In this document: in pieces, positions 49,934-59,440 of the stretch
How the letters are laid out: the number at the start of each line of letters is the position of its first letter
How positions within the stretch are numbered: position 1 is the stretch's first letter
NCBI RefSeq assembly: GCF_013409205.1
Contig: NZ_JACCAE010000001.1
Span: forward strand, 1,612,001 to 1,676,000
Length of the DNA stretch: 64,000 bases
DNA from: Janibacter cremeus
GTDB taxonomy: Bacteria > Actinomycetota > Actinomycetes > Actinomycetales > Dermatophilaceae
Direction: 5' to 3'
Notes under the pieces: model-generated
Seen by the model: only the letters and a program-made list of their open reading frames with translations
What the model was told of the DNA's origin: nothing
The model's database searches: none
Program-made: the position numbers and the translations under genes

Positions 49934-50851
49934 TCAGGCAGGCAACGGCAGCCGCCGGGCGCTGACGAACCGTCGCTCGACGGCATCGACCGGATCGACG
50001 AACTCCACCGTGCTGGCCAGGAGCTGCAGCGGTGACGAGAAGTCGTCGATCGAGACCTCCTGCACGTCCGGGTAGAGCGGGTCGCCCACGATCGGGATGC
50101 CCAGATCGTGCAGGTGGAGCCGTAGCTGGTGGGTGCGCCCGGTGTGCGGCGTCAACCGATAGACCGCCAGGTCACCGACGGACGTCTCGACCTCGACGAG
50201 GGTCTCGGCGTTGACCTGCGCGTGCGGCACCACCTGCGCCTGCAACACCCCGCGCGTCTTGCGGATGTGGTTGCGGACCGTGACGGGCAGGGCCAGGTCA
50301 TCGCGCCGGGGGGCCAGCGCCAGGTACGTCTTGCGCACCCGCTGCTGCTCGAACAGCACCTGGTACGGCCCCCGCCACCGGCGCTGCGTCGCCAGCATGA
50401 GCACACCCGAGGTCACCCGGTCCAGACGGTGCAGCGGGGAGAGCTCCGGCAGGCCCAGCTCGTCGCGCAGGCGGACCACCACGCTCTGGCGGACGTGCCG
50501 GCCGCGCGGGATCGTGGACAGGAAGGGCGGCTTGTCCACGACGACGAGTCGCTCGTCGCGATGGAGGATCGTCAGCTCACCCGGCACCTCGACCTCCTCG
50601 CGCAGGTCCCGGTGGAACCACACGAAGGTGTGGGGGCGGTAGTCGTCGTCGGGCAGCACCGGACGGCCGTCGTCGTAGACGAATCGTGTGTCGGCGAGCA
50701 TCCGGTCCACATCGACCTGGTCGGGGAGCTTCTCCCGCAGCCAGGCCGACATCGTCAGCCAACGGGCTGGTTGCAGTGGATCCCGGTCGGGCGTGCGCAC
50801 CCACGCAGCGCTGAGTCCATGGCGCGCAGCGAGCGGTGAACGTGGAGGCAC
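49934..50851 (-). CDS. RluA-family pseudouridine synthase
   Basis: 305 residues. The active-site motif HRLDRVTSGVL near residue 130 includes the catalytic Asp, and PHTGRTHQLRLHLHDLGIPI, then GDPLYP, is the typical C-terminal RNA-binding segment. LVVVDKPPFLSTIPRG precedes. The N-terminus lacks an S4 domain. It isomerises uridine in rRNA or tRNA. The GTG at 50851 is chosen because the protein then starts near the conserved region and the frame beyond it overlaps the divergent pirin gene; the start is uncertain. Confidence 0.85.
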   Translation of the reverse strand: MPPRSPLAARHGLSAAWVRTPDRDPLQPARWLTMSAWLREKLPDQVDVDRMLADTRFVYDDGRPVLPDDDYRPHTFVWFHRDLREEVEVPGELTILHRDERLVVVDKPPFLSTIPRGRHVRQSVVVRLRDELGLPELSPLHRLDRVTSGVLMLATQRRWRGPYQVLFEQQRVRKTYLALAPRRDDLALPVTVRNHIRKTRGVLQAQVVPHAQVNAETLVEVETSVGDLAVYRLTPHTGRTHQLRLHLHDLGIPIVGDPLYPDVQEVSIDDFSSPLQLLASTVEFVDPVDAVERRFVSARRLPLPA

Positions 50852-50954
50852 GGTGGCGAGACTAGACGCTTCGCTCCAGCGAGCACGACCCTGGGAAATA
50901 TTTTCGGTTTCAACTACTGTTGTCCGTGGTGACCCCGACCCGAAGGAGCACACC

Positions 50955-51977
50955 ATGCCCGCCGTGACCGTGGACAACATCCTCACCCTCCCCCGCGTGA
51001 GCCAGCCGCTGCCCGAGACGCTCTCGCGCCCGGTGCTGTCGGTGACGACCGCGCCGCAGGGCCACGAGGGCGAAGGGTTCCCGGTCCGCCGGGCCTTCGC
51101 CGGCGTCGACATGGCCCGCCTGGACCCCTTCATCCACATGGACCAGATGGGTGAGGTGGAGTACGCGCCCGGCGAGGCACGCGGCACCAGCTGGCACCCC
51201 CACCGCGGCTTCGAGACCGTCACCTACATCATCGACGGGACCTTCGCCCACGAGGACACCCACGGCGGTGGCGGCCTGATCACCAACGGCGACACCCAGT
51301 GGATGACGGCCGGGTCGGGCCTGCTGCACATCGAGGCCCCGCCGGAGGAGCTCGTCGTCAGCGGCGGCGTCTTCCACGGCCTCCAGCTGTGGGTGAACCT
51401 GCCCAGCCACCAGAAGATGACCGACCCGAAGTACCAGGACATCCGCTCCGGCGAGGTCGGCCTGCTCTCCAGTCATGACGGTGGCGCACTCATCCGTGTC
51501 ATCGCCGGAGAGCTCGACGGCCATCAGGGCCCCGGGATCACCACGACGCCGATCTCGATGATCCACACGACGATCGCGCCCGGTGCCCGGCTGCACGTGC
51601 CGTGGCGCGAGGACTTCAACTCCCTGGCCTACGTCCTCTCCGGGCGCGGTGTCGTCGGGCCGGAGCGTCGTCCCGTCCGCGAGGGCCAACTGGTCGACTT
51701 CGGTGCCGGTGGCGCCCTGGAGATCGCGGCCGACGACCAGCAGGACTCCCGCAGCCCCTCCCTCGAGGTGGTCCTCCTCGGTGGCCGTCCGATCCGCGAG
51801 CCCGTCGCCGCATACGGCCCCTTCGTGATGAACTCCCGCGCAGAGCTGGTCACGGCCTTCGAGGACTTCCAGGCCGGCCGTCTCGGAGTCATCCCCAGGA
51901 CCCCGCGGGTGCGTCCCGCCCTCGAGATCGCCGAGGCCATGGCGAAGGGGGGACACCCCGGTCACGACGTGCTCTGA
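50955..51977 (+). CDS. Pirin-family protein
   Basis: 340 residues, two cupin domains. SWHPHRGFETVTYIIDGTFA and EDTHGGGGLITNGDTQWMTA hold the metal-binding His residues (HPHRGFE) and GLLHIEAPPEE the remaining ligand. The second domain ends with GPFVMNSRAELVTAFEDFQA. Pirins act as quercetinases or regulators of central metabolism and stress genes. AAGGAG precedes the ATG; the intergenic stretch 50888-50925 is notably AT-rich and holds the divergent promoters. Confidence 0.88.
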   Translation: MPAVTVDNILTLPRVSQPLPETLSRPVLSVTTAPQGHEGEGFPVRRAFAGVDMARLDPFIHMDQMGEVEYAPGEARGTSWHPHRGFETVTYIIDGTFAHEDTHGGGGLITNGDTQWMTAGSGLLHIEAPPEELVVSGGVFHGLQLWVNLPSHQKMTDPKYQDIRSGEVGLLSSHDGGALIRVIAGELDGHQGPGITTTPISMIHTTIAPGARLHVPWREDFNSLAYVLSGRGVVGPERRPVREGQLVDFGAGGALEIAADDQQDSRSPSLEVVLLGGRPIREPVAAYGPFVMNSRAELVTAFEDFQAGRLGVIPRTPRVRPALEIAEAMAKGGHPGHDVL

Positions 51978-51988
51978 CCTCTCCCTCG

Positions 51989-52585
51989 CTACGAGTCCTC
52001 GAAGAACTCCGGCGGGATGCGGTGGGAGTCCCTGACCCACGCCACGAGCGCGGGGTCCAGGGGCATACCGCGCCGCAGCACGCTGATCCGTCCGGTGGAC
52101 TCGAAGACGACACACGCGACCTCGCGTGGGTGGCGCACGCCCGAGTGCCGCAGCGCGGCGTTGAGCTCGCGCTGGGTCACGTGGGCGAAGCGCATGTTGC
52201 GCTCGAGCGTCTCCTCACCCGCCATGAGCAGCACCGGTCCCGAGTTGACCCACCGGGCGCCTTTGACCGTGCGACGAATCTCCCCGAAACCCGCCTCCAT
52301 CGCGAACAGACAGGTCAGCCCGATGACTCCGGCAGCCAGCGTCGGCGGGTGGCCGAGGATGACGCGTCCCGCGACGGCGCCGACGGTGATGACCACGACG
52401 ACATCGAAGGTGCCCATCCCGGTGAGCACCCGCACCCCGAAGACCCGCACGAGGACGAGGAAGGCGAGGTAGATCCCCACCGCGGAGAGCACGACGGCCA
52501 GCGCCTGCGTCGGGTCGGTGCCGAGACGGTGCCCGATCTCCGCCCAGTCGATGATGGGCGGGGCGGCGGTGAGGGCACTGAGCAT
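51989..52585 (-). CDS. YetF/DUF421 membrane protein
   Basis: 198 residues. Three N-terminal hydrophobic helices (about 28-48, 56-75 and 80-100) are followed by the cytoplasmic DUF421 domain: GPVLLMAGEETLERNMRFAH, VTQRELNAALRHSGVRHPRE, VACVVFESTGRISVLRRG. The function of the family is unknown, but sporulation and envelope stress links exist in Bacillus. It is the last gene of a leftward set with RsgA. Confidence 0.85.
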   Translation of the reverse strand: MLSALTAAPPIIDWAEIGHRLGTDPTQALAVVLSAVGIYLAFLVLVRVFGVRVLTGMGTFDVVVVITVGAVAGRVILGHPPTLAAGVIGLTCLFAMEAGFGEIRRTVKGARWVNSGPVLLMAGEETLERNMRFAHVTQRELNAALRHSGVRHPREVACVVFESTGRISVLRRGMPLDPALVAWVRDSHRIPPEFFEDS

Positions 52586-52667
52586 GGCCTACGCATGCTA
52601 CCGAGGCGCCCGGGGACGTGCGGCCGCCGGCGGCGGGACGGACCTGGCGGGTTCCGTCGCGCCGTCC

Positions 52668-53759
52668 TCAGGCGAAGGGATCGCGCCCCTGCTTCAGGGC
52701 CGCGCGAGCCTTCCCGGCACGACCCGTGGCCGCCCACCGCTTGCGGGCCGCGGCTCGCGCGAGGGGGTCGGCCCGGGTCGCGATCCACTCCGCCTCCCGC
52801 TGCAACTTCCGCCAGCTGTGCCACCTGCGCTCCACCAGCCGACCGTCGGCGAGGGCCTCCCGCAAGGCGCACCCGGGCTCGCACTCGTGCGAGCAGTCGT
52901 TGAACCGGCAGGCCGCGATCAGCTCCTCGACGTCCGGGAAGGTGCGGGCGACCCCTTCGCCGTCCTGGTGCAGACCGATCGACCGCAGACCGGGAGTGTC
53001 GATGAGGACACCACCGTGCGCCAGCGGCACGAGCTCCCGCGCCGTCGTCGTGTGCCGCCCCTTGCCGTCCTGGCGGGTGTCGGACACGGCTTGGGCGGCA
53101 CGGCCGGCGAGGACGTTGACGAGCGTCGACTTGCCGGCGCCGGACTGCCCGACCAGGGCGGTGGTGCCCGCGGCGAGCGTCTCGGCGACGAGGTCCATGC
53201 CTTCACCCGTCTCGGCCGAGGCGATCAGTACGGTGACGCCGGGCGCGGCCGCCTCGACCTCGTCGCGTCCGGCATCCGGGTCGTAGGCGAGGTCGGCCTT
53301 CGTCAGCACGACGAGCGGCTGGGCTCCCGACTCCCAGGCGAGCACGAGGTAGCGCTCGATCGCCGAGAGGTTGATCCGGGCCTCGAAGGGCACGGCGACG
53401 AGGACGCGATCGAGGTTGGCCGCCATCACCTGCGCGTCGGAGCGCTCCCCGGCCGCCCGGCGCACGATCGCGCTGCGGCGGGGCAGGACGGTGCGCACCA
53501 CGTCGCCGTCGTCGCGGCGCTCCAGGCCGACCCAGTCACCGGTCGTCGGCGCGTTCTCCAGCTCGCTCCCGGCGGGCAGTCGCACCAGGGCGGTCACGGT
53601 GGAGTCGGCGCTGTGGACCGTGACCCGACCGCGGTCGACGCGGCCGACCCGTCCCGGCACCAGGGCGAAGGGGGACTGCCTCACCGCCTCGTCGAAGGCC
53701 ACGGCGGCCGCCTCGTCCCAGCCGAGCGGGACGAGGCCGGTCGTGGAGGTGATCGCCAT
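52668..53759 (-). CDS. rsgA: Ribosome small-subunit-dependent GTPase A
   Basis: 363 residues. N-terminal OB-fold, then a circularly permuted GTPase: G4 LTKADL comes first, followed by G1 GQSGAGKSTLVN and G3 DTPG. The C-terminal zinc finger has CRFNDCSHECEPGC, with the C-x5-H-x-C-type ligands. It checks 30S subunit maturation. The start at 53759 fits the OB-fold; GTP-binding and metal residues are intact. It is flanked on the same strand by a small membrane protein and DUF421. Confidence 0.92.
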   Translation of the reverse strand: MAITSTTGLVPLGWDEAAAVAFDEAVRQSPFALVPGRVGRVDRGRVTVHSADSTVTALVRLPAGSELENAPTTGDWVGLERRDDGDVVRTVLPRRSAIVRRAAGERSDAQVMAANLDRVLVAVPFEARINLSAIERYLVLAWESGAQPLVVLTKADLAYDPDAGRDEVEAAAPGVTVLIASAETGEGMDLVAETLAAGTTALVGQSGAGKSTLVNVLAGRAAQAVSDTRQDGKGRHTTTARELVPLAHGGVLIDTPGLRSIGLHQDGEGVARTFPDVEELIAACRFNDCSHECEPGCALREALADGRLVERRWHSWRKLQREAEWIATRADPLARAAARKRWAATGRAGKARAALKQGRDPFA

Positions 53760-53800
53760 CTCTCGACGGTGGCACCTGCGCCCCGGTGACCGCCACCGAT

Positions 53801-54325
53801 TTATTCGCGGATGGGAGCGGCCGTCCCGCCCTTGCGCTTCGAGAGCCAGAGGACGAGTCCGACGATGATGACGAAGACACTGAAGCAGCACAGGCCGGAC
53901 CCGAGGGCAACGGGGACGAACGCACCCATGTTCAGGCTGTCCGCCACGATGAAGGGCGCCGAGCAGGAGATCGCGTAGGAACCGGCGCTCCCGGCATCGA
54001 TCGCGAAGATCCGCTGCAGCTCCTGGCCGCCGAAGGTGACGGTCTGCGAGGCGGTCCCGGAGTCGCTGACCGGGCCGTCCGGGCCGGCGACGGAGCAGGT
54101 GGCCTGTGCGTGGCTCGACCAGACAGCGGTCGACTCACCAGCCTCGAGCTGGATCGTGTGGCTGCCCTCGTGCACGGGTTCGTCGGTGACGTCCTGGACT
54201 TCCAGGAAGAGGAACCCGGCCCCGCCAACGCACAGCAGCAGGGCAAGCACCGCGAGGACGAGACCCACGATGAGGGTGGTGGGTCTGCCGGACGCATTGG
54301 ACAGGGACGGAAGGGAGGACGTCAT
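53801..54325 (-). CDS. Two-helix membrane protein with extracellular beta domain, unknown function
   Basis: 174 residues. Hydrophobic helix 1 (about 18-42), an outside domain with two pairs of cysteines (TCSVAG and ISCSAP) that could form a disulfide, and helix 2 near 137-160 ending in a short basic tail. No family recognised. It follows the anti-sigma kinase gene by 25 bases on the same strand and ends 41 bases before RsgA, so it may be co-transcribed. Confidence 0.65.
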   Translation of the reverse strand: MTSSLPSLSNASGRPTTLIVGLVLAVLALLLCVGGAGFLFLEVQDVTDEPVHEGSHTIQLEAGESTAVWSSHAQATCSVAGPDGPVSDSGTASQTVTFGGQELQRIFAIDAGSAGSYAISCSAPFIVADSLNMGAFVPVALGSGLCCFSVFVIIVGLVLWLSKRKGGTAAPIRE

Positions 54326-54350
54326 GCGGTGATCTTAGGTCGGGGGCGAT

Positions 54351-54857
54351 TCAGGAACCGACGCGACGGCGCGAGGGCCCCCCGAGGGCGGCCCAGACGG
54401 TGGTCTGCTTCTCGTCGCGCTGTACGCCCCACTCGTGGGCGATGCTGCGCACGATCCGCAGACCGCGGCCGGAGGTGGCCCACATCGCTCGAGGGGCGGG
54501 TGCGGGTTGCGTGTCGGACCCTCCGTCGCTGACCTCGATCTCGACACAGTTGCCGCGGGCCTTCCAGTGGATGCGCACGGTGCGGTCCGCCAGCGGCGTC
54601 GCATGGCGCAGCGAGTTGGTCACCAGCTCCGTGGTCACCAGCTCGGCCTCGCTGACGACCTCATCGTCGACGCCGCGGGCCATGAGGTCCTGCGCCACGG
54701 CCTGACGGGTGCGAGTCACGGTCTGCAGCTCCCACCGGGCGCGGATGGTGCGCGCCTGACCGCGGCCGATCTCGCCGCCGAAGCTGTCCAGAGTGCCCGT
54801 CGAAGGCGCTGCCGTGCGTCCCTGGCCCACCGTGGAACTCCCATCGTCACGTGTCAT
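54351..54857 (-). CDS. Anti-sigma-factor serine kinase-like ATPase (RsbW/HATPase type)
   Basis: 168 residues. ELVTNSLRHA is the N box and GRGLRIVRSIAHEWG with the preceding DGGSD the G boxes of the GHKL ATPase fold, in the compact anti-sigma form. It probably binds a SigB/SigF-type sigma factor or an anti-anti-sigma partner; neither is in this window, so the target is elsewhere. First gene of the leftward block with the small membrane protein, RsgA and DUF421. Confidence 0.85.
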   Translation of the reverse strand: MTRDDGSSTVGQGRTAAPSTGTLDSFGGEIGRGQARTIRARWELQTVTRTRQAVAQDLMARGVDDEVVSEAELVTTELVTNSLRHATPLADRTVRIHWKARGNCVEIEVSDGGSDTQPAPAPRAMWATSGRGLRIVRSIAHEWGVQRDEKQTTVWAALGGPSRRRVGS

Positions 54858-54939
54858 GTCGCCCCCCTCCGCTCCTCATTGTCCCTGCGAGAGTGGTCCG
54901 ACCCAACTCGCGCCGCGCGGAAGCCCTACGCTGACCGCC

Positions 54940-55821
54940 ATGGGAAAGGCTTCACGACGCAAGAAGGACGCCGCGGGCAAGACCAAGGTCGCCCCCGCGC
55001 CATACACCGCACGCCCCTTCGCGGGACTGCCCGGCGAGGCCGACTGGGTCGCCGCCCACGAGATCCTTCCGGCCGCGACGGCCACCCTCACCCTCAGGGC
55101 GGACGCGGTCCCCGAGGGCTCTCCGCAGACGGTCACCCTGGCCACGGTGCTGCCGATGGCCTGGCCCGCACTGCGGCGCGATGACGGCAGCGTCCTCATC
55201 GCCAGCCAGTCCGGCTCCACGAGCGGCGACCCCAGTCGTGACCTCGCGCAGGCGCTGCTGACCGCCCTCGCCGCCGAGCCGGGCGCGCCGGTCACCCAGG
55301 TGCCCCGCGCGAGCGCGCAGACCCCGCGCCTGCAGGACCTCCTCGACACCAGCGCCGACTTCGACGTCACGATCCACGAGGGCTTCGACTTCTGGGTGGA
55401 CGGTCAGGAGGTCACCGGCGAGGCCGCCGACTCGCTCGAGCGCGCCAACGAGAGCGTCGTCCCGACCACCCCGATCGAGAGCGCCCCGGCCACGTACTGG
55501 TGCCGGATCGGTGAGCGCACCTACATCCGCCACGTCCTGGCCGATGACGAGGACGCGGCGACGACCGCCCTGGCCCGGCTGCACGCGAAGGGGGAGGCCC
55601 ACCTCGGCGAGGACCGCCGCCTCCTGGGTGCCTTCCGAGCCGGCGGCCTGCTCGTCCCGGTCTGGGAGGTACCGGCCGACACCGAGGCGGCCGACCACGA
55701 GGACGTCATCGCCGACTTCACCAGCCGGTACGCGGACGCGCTCGCGGCAACCGATGAGTTGACCCCGGACGAGCGTCGCGCGCGCAACGGCCTGCTCTCC
55801 CGCCAGGTCACCCTGCGCTGA
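54940..55821 (+). CDS. DUF5926-family protein
   Basis: 293 residues. Begins MGKASRRKKDAAGKTK, a basic head like SEC-C or chaperone-linked proteins, followed by FAGLPGEADWVAAHEILPAA, a domain with Trp and Pro-rich loops, and VVPTTPIESAPATYWCRIGE, then TYIRHVLADDEDAATTALAR. This is the actinobacterial DUF5926 family, cytoplasmic and of unknown function. TACGCT begins 13 bases before the ATG, suggesting a leaderless message. Often found near pheA in this phylum, as here. Confidence 0.85.
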   Translation: MGKASRRKKDAAGKTKVAPAPYTARPFAGLPGEADWVAAHEILPAATATLTLRADAVPEGSPQTVTLATVLPMAWPALRRDDGSVLIASQSGSTSGDPSRDLAQALLTALAAEPGAPVTQVPRASAQTPRLQDLLDTSADFDVTIHEGFDFWVDGQEVTGEAADSLERANESVVPTTPIESAPATYWCRIGERTYIRHVLADDEDAATTALARLHAKGEAHLGEDRRLLGAFRAGGLLVPVWEVPADTEAADHEDVIADFTSRYADALAATDELTPDERRARNGLLSRQVTLR

Positions 55822-55921
55822 TCACGCCACCGTCCGGGCTCCTGCGCAGACCGGCCCGCTCCCTTCGCACCTGCCCGGGCTCCAGCGGAAGCCGAGACCG
55901 TCCCGTCGCTAGGGTGAGCGC

Positions 55922-56329
55922 ATGACCGTGGTCGAGATCGCCCTGCTGTGCGGGCTCGTCGTCACCCTGGCCCTCGCGGCCATGGCGCTGCTGCGGCTGC
56001 GCACGCTCACCACCCGGGTGGTCGAGCTCGAGGCGCGGTCCCCCGTCGGCGAGGGCGATCTGGCCTCGCTTCGCCACGACATCGGCCAGGCGCTGCGGCA
56101 CGTGGCGGTCGTGCGCTACGACGCCTTCGGCGACATGGGCGGACGATTGTCCTTCTCCGCCGCGATCATCGACGACACCGGCGACGGCCTCGTCATGAGC
56201 AGCATCCACGGGCGCGGGGAGTCGCGCACCTACGCCAAGGGCGTCGTCGGTGGCGACGCCGACGCCACTCTCACCCCCGAGGAGCGCCAGGCGCTCGCCG
56301 CAGCCCGCACGGGCTCGGCCGATGCCTGA
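55922..56329 (+). CDS. DUF4446-family membrane protein
   Basis: 135 residues. One N-terminal helix (about 4-24), a short coiled stretch (RLRTLTTRVVELEARS), then the DUF4446 domain with VVRYDAFGDMGGRLSFSAAI and GRGESRTYAKGV. Function unknown. TAGGGT begins 12 bases before the ATG. It ends 43 bases before pheA on the same strand, a common arrangement in actinobacteria. Confidence 0.85.
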   Translation: MTVVEIALLCGLVVTLALAAMALLRLRTLTTRVVELEARSPVGEGDLASLRHDIGQALRHVAVVRYDAFGDMGGRLSFSAAIIDDTGDGLVMSSIHGRGESRTYAKGVVGGDADATLTPEERQALAAARTGSADA

Positions 56330-56372
56330 CCCGAAGTACCCGGCCATCGATTCAGCATCCACTGGAGGCACC

Positions 56373-57314
56373 ATGACCCGCTACGCATACGCCTACCTCG
56401 GCCCTGAGGGCACCTTCACCCAGCAGGCGCTGATGCAGTGGTCCCCCTCGGCCGGGGGCAGGCAGGTGCCGTGCGGGTCCGTCGATGCCGCGCTGGAGCT
56501 GCTGCGCTCCGGTGAGGTCGACGCCGCGGTCGTCCCGATCGAGAACTCCGTCGAAGGGGGCGTCTCGGCCACGCTCGACGCCCTCGCCTCCGGGGACCCG
56601 CTCGTGGTCGTCGGCGAGGTGCTCGTGCCGATCACCTTCGTCGTGTGCGCCCGTCCGGGGACGCGACTGCAGGACGTGAGCGCCATCGGCACCCACAGCC
56701 ACGCGTGGGCGCAGGTGCGCGGCTGGGCCGACCAGACCCTCCCGCGCGCGGTCTACGTGCCGACGCTGTCGACCGCCTCCGCCGCCAAGGACCTCGCCGA
56801 GCACCCGGACGACCTCGGTTACCAGGCCGCGGTCTGCGCGCCGGTGGCCGCCGAGCGCTTCGGGCTGGAGGTCCTCGCCCACGACATCGGCGACATGACG
56901 AGCGCGGTGACGCGCTTCGTCATCGTCTCGCGTCCGGACTGGCAGCCCAGCCCCACCGGCAAGGACAAGACGACCGTCGTGCTCTACCAGCGCACCGACC
57001 GCGCGGGTGGCCTGCTGGAGCTGCTCGAGCAGTTCGCCGTGCGCGGCATCAACATGACCCGCCTGGAGTCACGTCCGACGAAGGACTCGATGGGCTCGTA
57101 CTGCTTCTCGATCGACTTCGAGGGCCACGTGCAGGACGAGCGCGTCGGGGCGGCGCTGATGAGCCTGCACCGCGTGTGCGCGGACCTGCGCTTCCTGGGC
57201 TCCTACCCCGCGGCCTCCGGCGCCGACATCACCGTCGACCCGATCACCACCGACGAGGCCTTCCTCGAGGCCCGTCGGTGGCTGGAGCGGCTGCGCGCCC
57301 TCGGTGACGGCTGA
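56373..57314 (+). CDS. pheA: Prephenate dehydratase
   Basis: 313 residues, the monofunctional actinobacterial form. YLGPEGTFTQQAL opens the catalytic domain, PIENSVEGGVSATLD and MTSAVTRFVIVS (the T-R-F motif with the catalytic Thr) follow, and the ACT domain carries GGLLELLEQFAVRGINMTRL, then ESRP, for phenylalanine feedback. It converts prephenate to phenylpyruvate in phenylalanine synthesis. GGAGG precedes the ATG at 56373. Confidence 0.93.
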   Translation: MTRYAYAYLGPEGTFTQQALMQWSPSAGGRQVPCGSVDAALELLRSGEVDAAVVPIENSVEGGVSATLDALASGDPLVVVGEVLVPITFVVCARPGTRLQDVSAIGTHSHAWAQVRGWADQTLPRAVYVPTLSTASAAKDLAEHPDDLGYQAAVCAPVAAERFGLEVLAHDIGDMTSAVTRFVIVSRPDWQPSPTGKDKTTVVLYQRTDRAGGLLELLEQFAVRGINMTRLESRPTKDSMGSYCFSIDFEGHVQDERVGAALMSLHRVCADLRFLGSYPAASGADITVDPITTDEAFLEARRWLERLRALGDG

Positions 57315-57347
57315 GCGCGGACCGCGTCCGGCCTGACGCACTGCGGG

Positions 57348-58415
57348 CTACGCCAGGCGCTCCTCGCACCAGCGCAGCAACCGGGCCATCAGCGCCCGCG
57401 ACTCCGGCAGGCGGGGGTCGGACAGGTAGGAGTGCCACATGCCCTCGGTCAGGTCGAGGTCCGCCTCGCCGCCCGCCTCCCGCCACGCGGTGTGGATCCG
57501 TGCCGCGTCGGAGAGGAAGAGGTCACGGGTTCCGCTGGAGAAGAAGGCCGGCGGCAGCGCCTCCCCGCTCCAGTCCGCGTGCACCGGCGAGACGAGCGGG
57601 TCGCGCAGGTCGGCAGCGCCGGCATAGGCGCGGGCGAACTTCTGCTGCTGACCACGCCAGCGGATGTAGGCATCGCGCCCCTCGTTGACGCGGTAGGAGT
57701 CCCCCTCGCCCGCCAGGTCGCCGAAGGGGGTCAGCGCCACCAGGCCGAGGGGCAGGGGGATGTCCTCGCCGCTCGCACGGCGGGCCCGGATGCGTTGCAG
57801 GAGGCCGAGGGCGAGATTGGCACCGGCGGACACGCCACCGAGCAGCACCCGCGGCCCGCGCTCGGCGACTCCGGCCAGATAGGCATCGACGCAGACGTCG
57901 ATCGCGACCGGGAAGCGCGCCCGGGGCGCGAGCGGGTACTCGACCGAGACGACCGGCCGGGCCAGTCCCTCGGCCAAGCGCAGCCCCGTGCCGTCCCGGG
58001 CGCTGCCCCAGCAGAAGCCGCCGCCGTGGATCCACAGCACCCAGACCCCGTCCGCCTCGGGCGCAGGGTCGCCCCCTTCGCTGTGGCCGGGATCCCGTGG
58101 GTCGGCCGGGTCGTCCGCGGATGACCGGGACACAGCCCGGCCCGTGTCAGGTTTCCCGGCCATACCGGTTCTTCCCGGCCCCCCGGGCGATGGCGGAGCA
58201 GCCACCGTCATCAGCAGGTGGCCGTCGGGGCGCTCGGTCACCTGTACGCCCCGCGCGGCCCGGTCCGTCTCGAACCCGGCCCGGCGCGCCGATGCGCCCT
58301 TCGTCCGCAGCCACCGGGTGATCCGCGGCGTGAGCGGCCACCGGTGGACCTTGTTGTCCGCCTCGGCCGCCGCCACCACCGCCTCTGGGCTGAACGTCGC
58401 CGCGCGTCGCCTCAC
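57348..58415 (-). CDS. Alpha/beta-hydrolase esterase (HSL/GDXG group)
   Basis: 355 residues. HGGGFCWGS is the oxyanion-hole motif of hormone-sensitive-lipase-type esterases, GVSAGANLAL holds the nucleophilic Ser, and the acid and His fall near SSGTRDLFLSD and GMWHSYL. An insertion of about 40 Asp/Pro/Gly-rich residues near 85-125 is unusual. GTG start at 58415 overlaps the acyltransferase stop by 4 bases (GTGA). With the upstream acyltransferase and patatin it forms a lipid-handling operon. Confidence 0.88.
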   Translation of the reverse strand: MRRRAATFSPEAVVAAAEADNKVHRWPLTPRITRWLRTKGASARRAGFETDRAARGVQVTERPDGHLLMTVAAPPSPGGPGRTGMAGKPDTGRAVSRSSADDPADPRDPGHSEGGDPAPEADGVWVLWIHGGGFCWGSARDGTGLRLAEGLARPVVSVEYPLAPRARFPVAIDVCVDAYLAGVAERGPRVLLGGVSAGANLALGLLQRIRARRASGEDIPLPLGLVALTPFGDLAGEGDSYRVNEGRDAYIRWRGQQQKFARAYAGAADLRDPLVSPVHADWSGEALPPAFFSSGTRDLFLSDAARIHTAWREAGGEADLDLTEGMWHSYLSDPRLPESRALMARLLRWCEERLA

Positions 58416-59440
58416 GACTGCTCACGCTGCCTGACGTGGGCGTCCACCCAGCCGTTGACCTCGTCCCACTCGGCGTCCAACCACGAGGCGACCTCGTCCG
58501 GGTCGGTCGGCACGTCCTCGCTGCGGTAGGTGATGCCGCGGAAGAGCAACCGGTTGCGGAAGGGTACGGCCCGGATGACCGGACCCGGTCCGGTGAGCAT
58601 GTCCAGGCCGGTGTGGGCGACGACCATGACGTCGGCCTCGGGCGCGTTCTCCCTGATGGCGGCCACCCCGCGCGAGCGCGCCTCGAGCACCCAGGGGCGC
58701 GAGGCGACCCGGTCCGCGCGGGCGTGCTCGCCGCGCGCCCGCAGACGCTCCACGAGGCCCTCGTGCCGGTCGGGCGCCCAGTTGCGCCCCTCGGGGAAGA
58801 TCAGCATCGCGTCCTTGTCCGACAACGTCGACGCGAGCTCGGCGACCCCGCGGGAACGGTCGTCGCCGGCACCGGAGCGCGAGGGGACGAAGTAGGAGTC
58901 CAGACGCTGCAGCACCATCGCGATGCCCGGGTCCCACAGCATGACGTCGGCGAGGACGATCCGCGGGATCCGCCCGGCCGTGGACGCGAGCAGCCACGCG
59001 ATCGCGAGGGAGTCGGCGGGGCCGGCATGCCGGGAGATCACCACCAGCGGGTGACCCGGGCGACCAACCGTGATGATCCCCTCGACGTCGACTTTGAAGC
59101 CGACGACCTTGCCGGCGGTGAACATGATGTTGTTCAGTGCCTGGCGGATCAGGGCGAGGTGGTCCTCGTCCCACGTCGGGCTGTTTCCCCGCGGCGAGCG
59201 CAGCCGCAGGTACCAGCACTCGACGACGAGCCCGATGTCCTCCCACATGACGTACAGCGCGAGGAAGAGGCACCGCAGCAGGGCAAGGTGGCGGTCCCAC
59301 GGCCACAGCAGGAGCATGAAGGGCGCGACGACGACGAAGACGAGCGAGAAGAAGATCCCGACGAAGGGGACGATCGCCTGCAGGACCAGACGCAACCAGT
59401 ACGGCGGCGCCGGGAGCGAAGGGAGCGAGGTGATCTTCAC
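58412..59440 (-). CDS. 1-acyl-glycerol-3-phosphate acyltransferase-like protein
   Basis: 342 residues. Two N-terminal hydrophobic segments (about 15-50) anchor it to the membrane. VISRHAGPADSLAIAW contains the H-x4-D catalytic motif near residue 128 and IFPEGRNW the FPEG-type substrate motif. It transfers fatty acyl chains to a glycerolipid or similar acceptor. GTG start at 59440, overlapping the patatin stop by 4 bases, with GGAGG upstream; the larger open frame has no site. Confidence 0.87.
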   Translation of the reverse strand: MKITSLPSLPAPPYWLRLVLQAIVPFVGIFFSLVFVVVAPFMLLLWPWDRHLALLRCLFLALYVMWEDIGLVVECWYLRLRSPRGNSPTWDEDHLALIRQALNNIMFTAGKVVGFKVDVEGIITVGRPGHPLVVISRHAGPADSLAIAWLLASTAGRIPRIVLADVMLWDPGIAMVLQRLDSYFVPSRSGAGDDRSRGVAELASTLSDKDAMLIFPEGRNWAPDRHEGLVERLRARGEHARADRVASRPWVLEARSRGVAAIRENAPEADVMVVAHTGLDMLTGPGPVIRAVPFRNRLLFRGITYRSEDVPTDPDEVASWLDAEWDEVNGWVDAHVRQREQS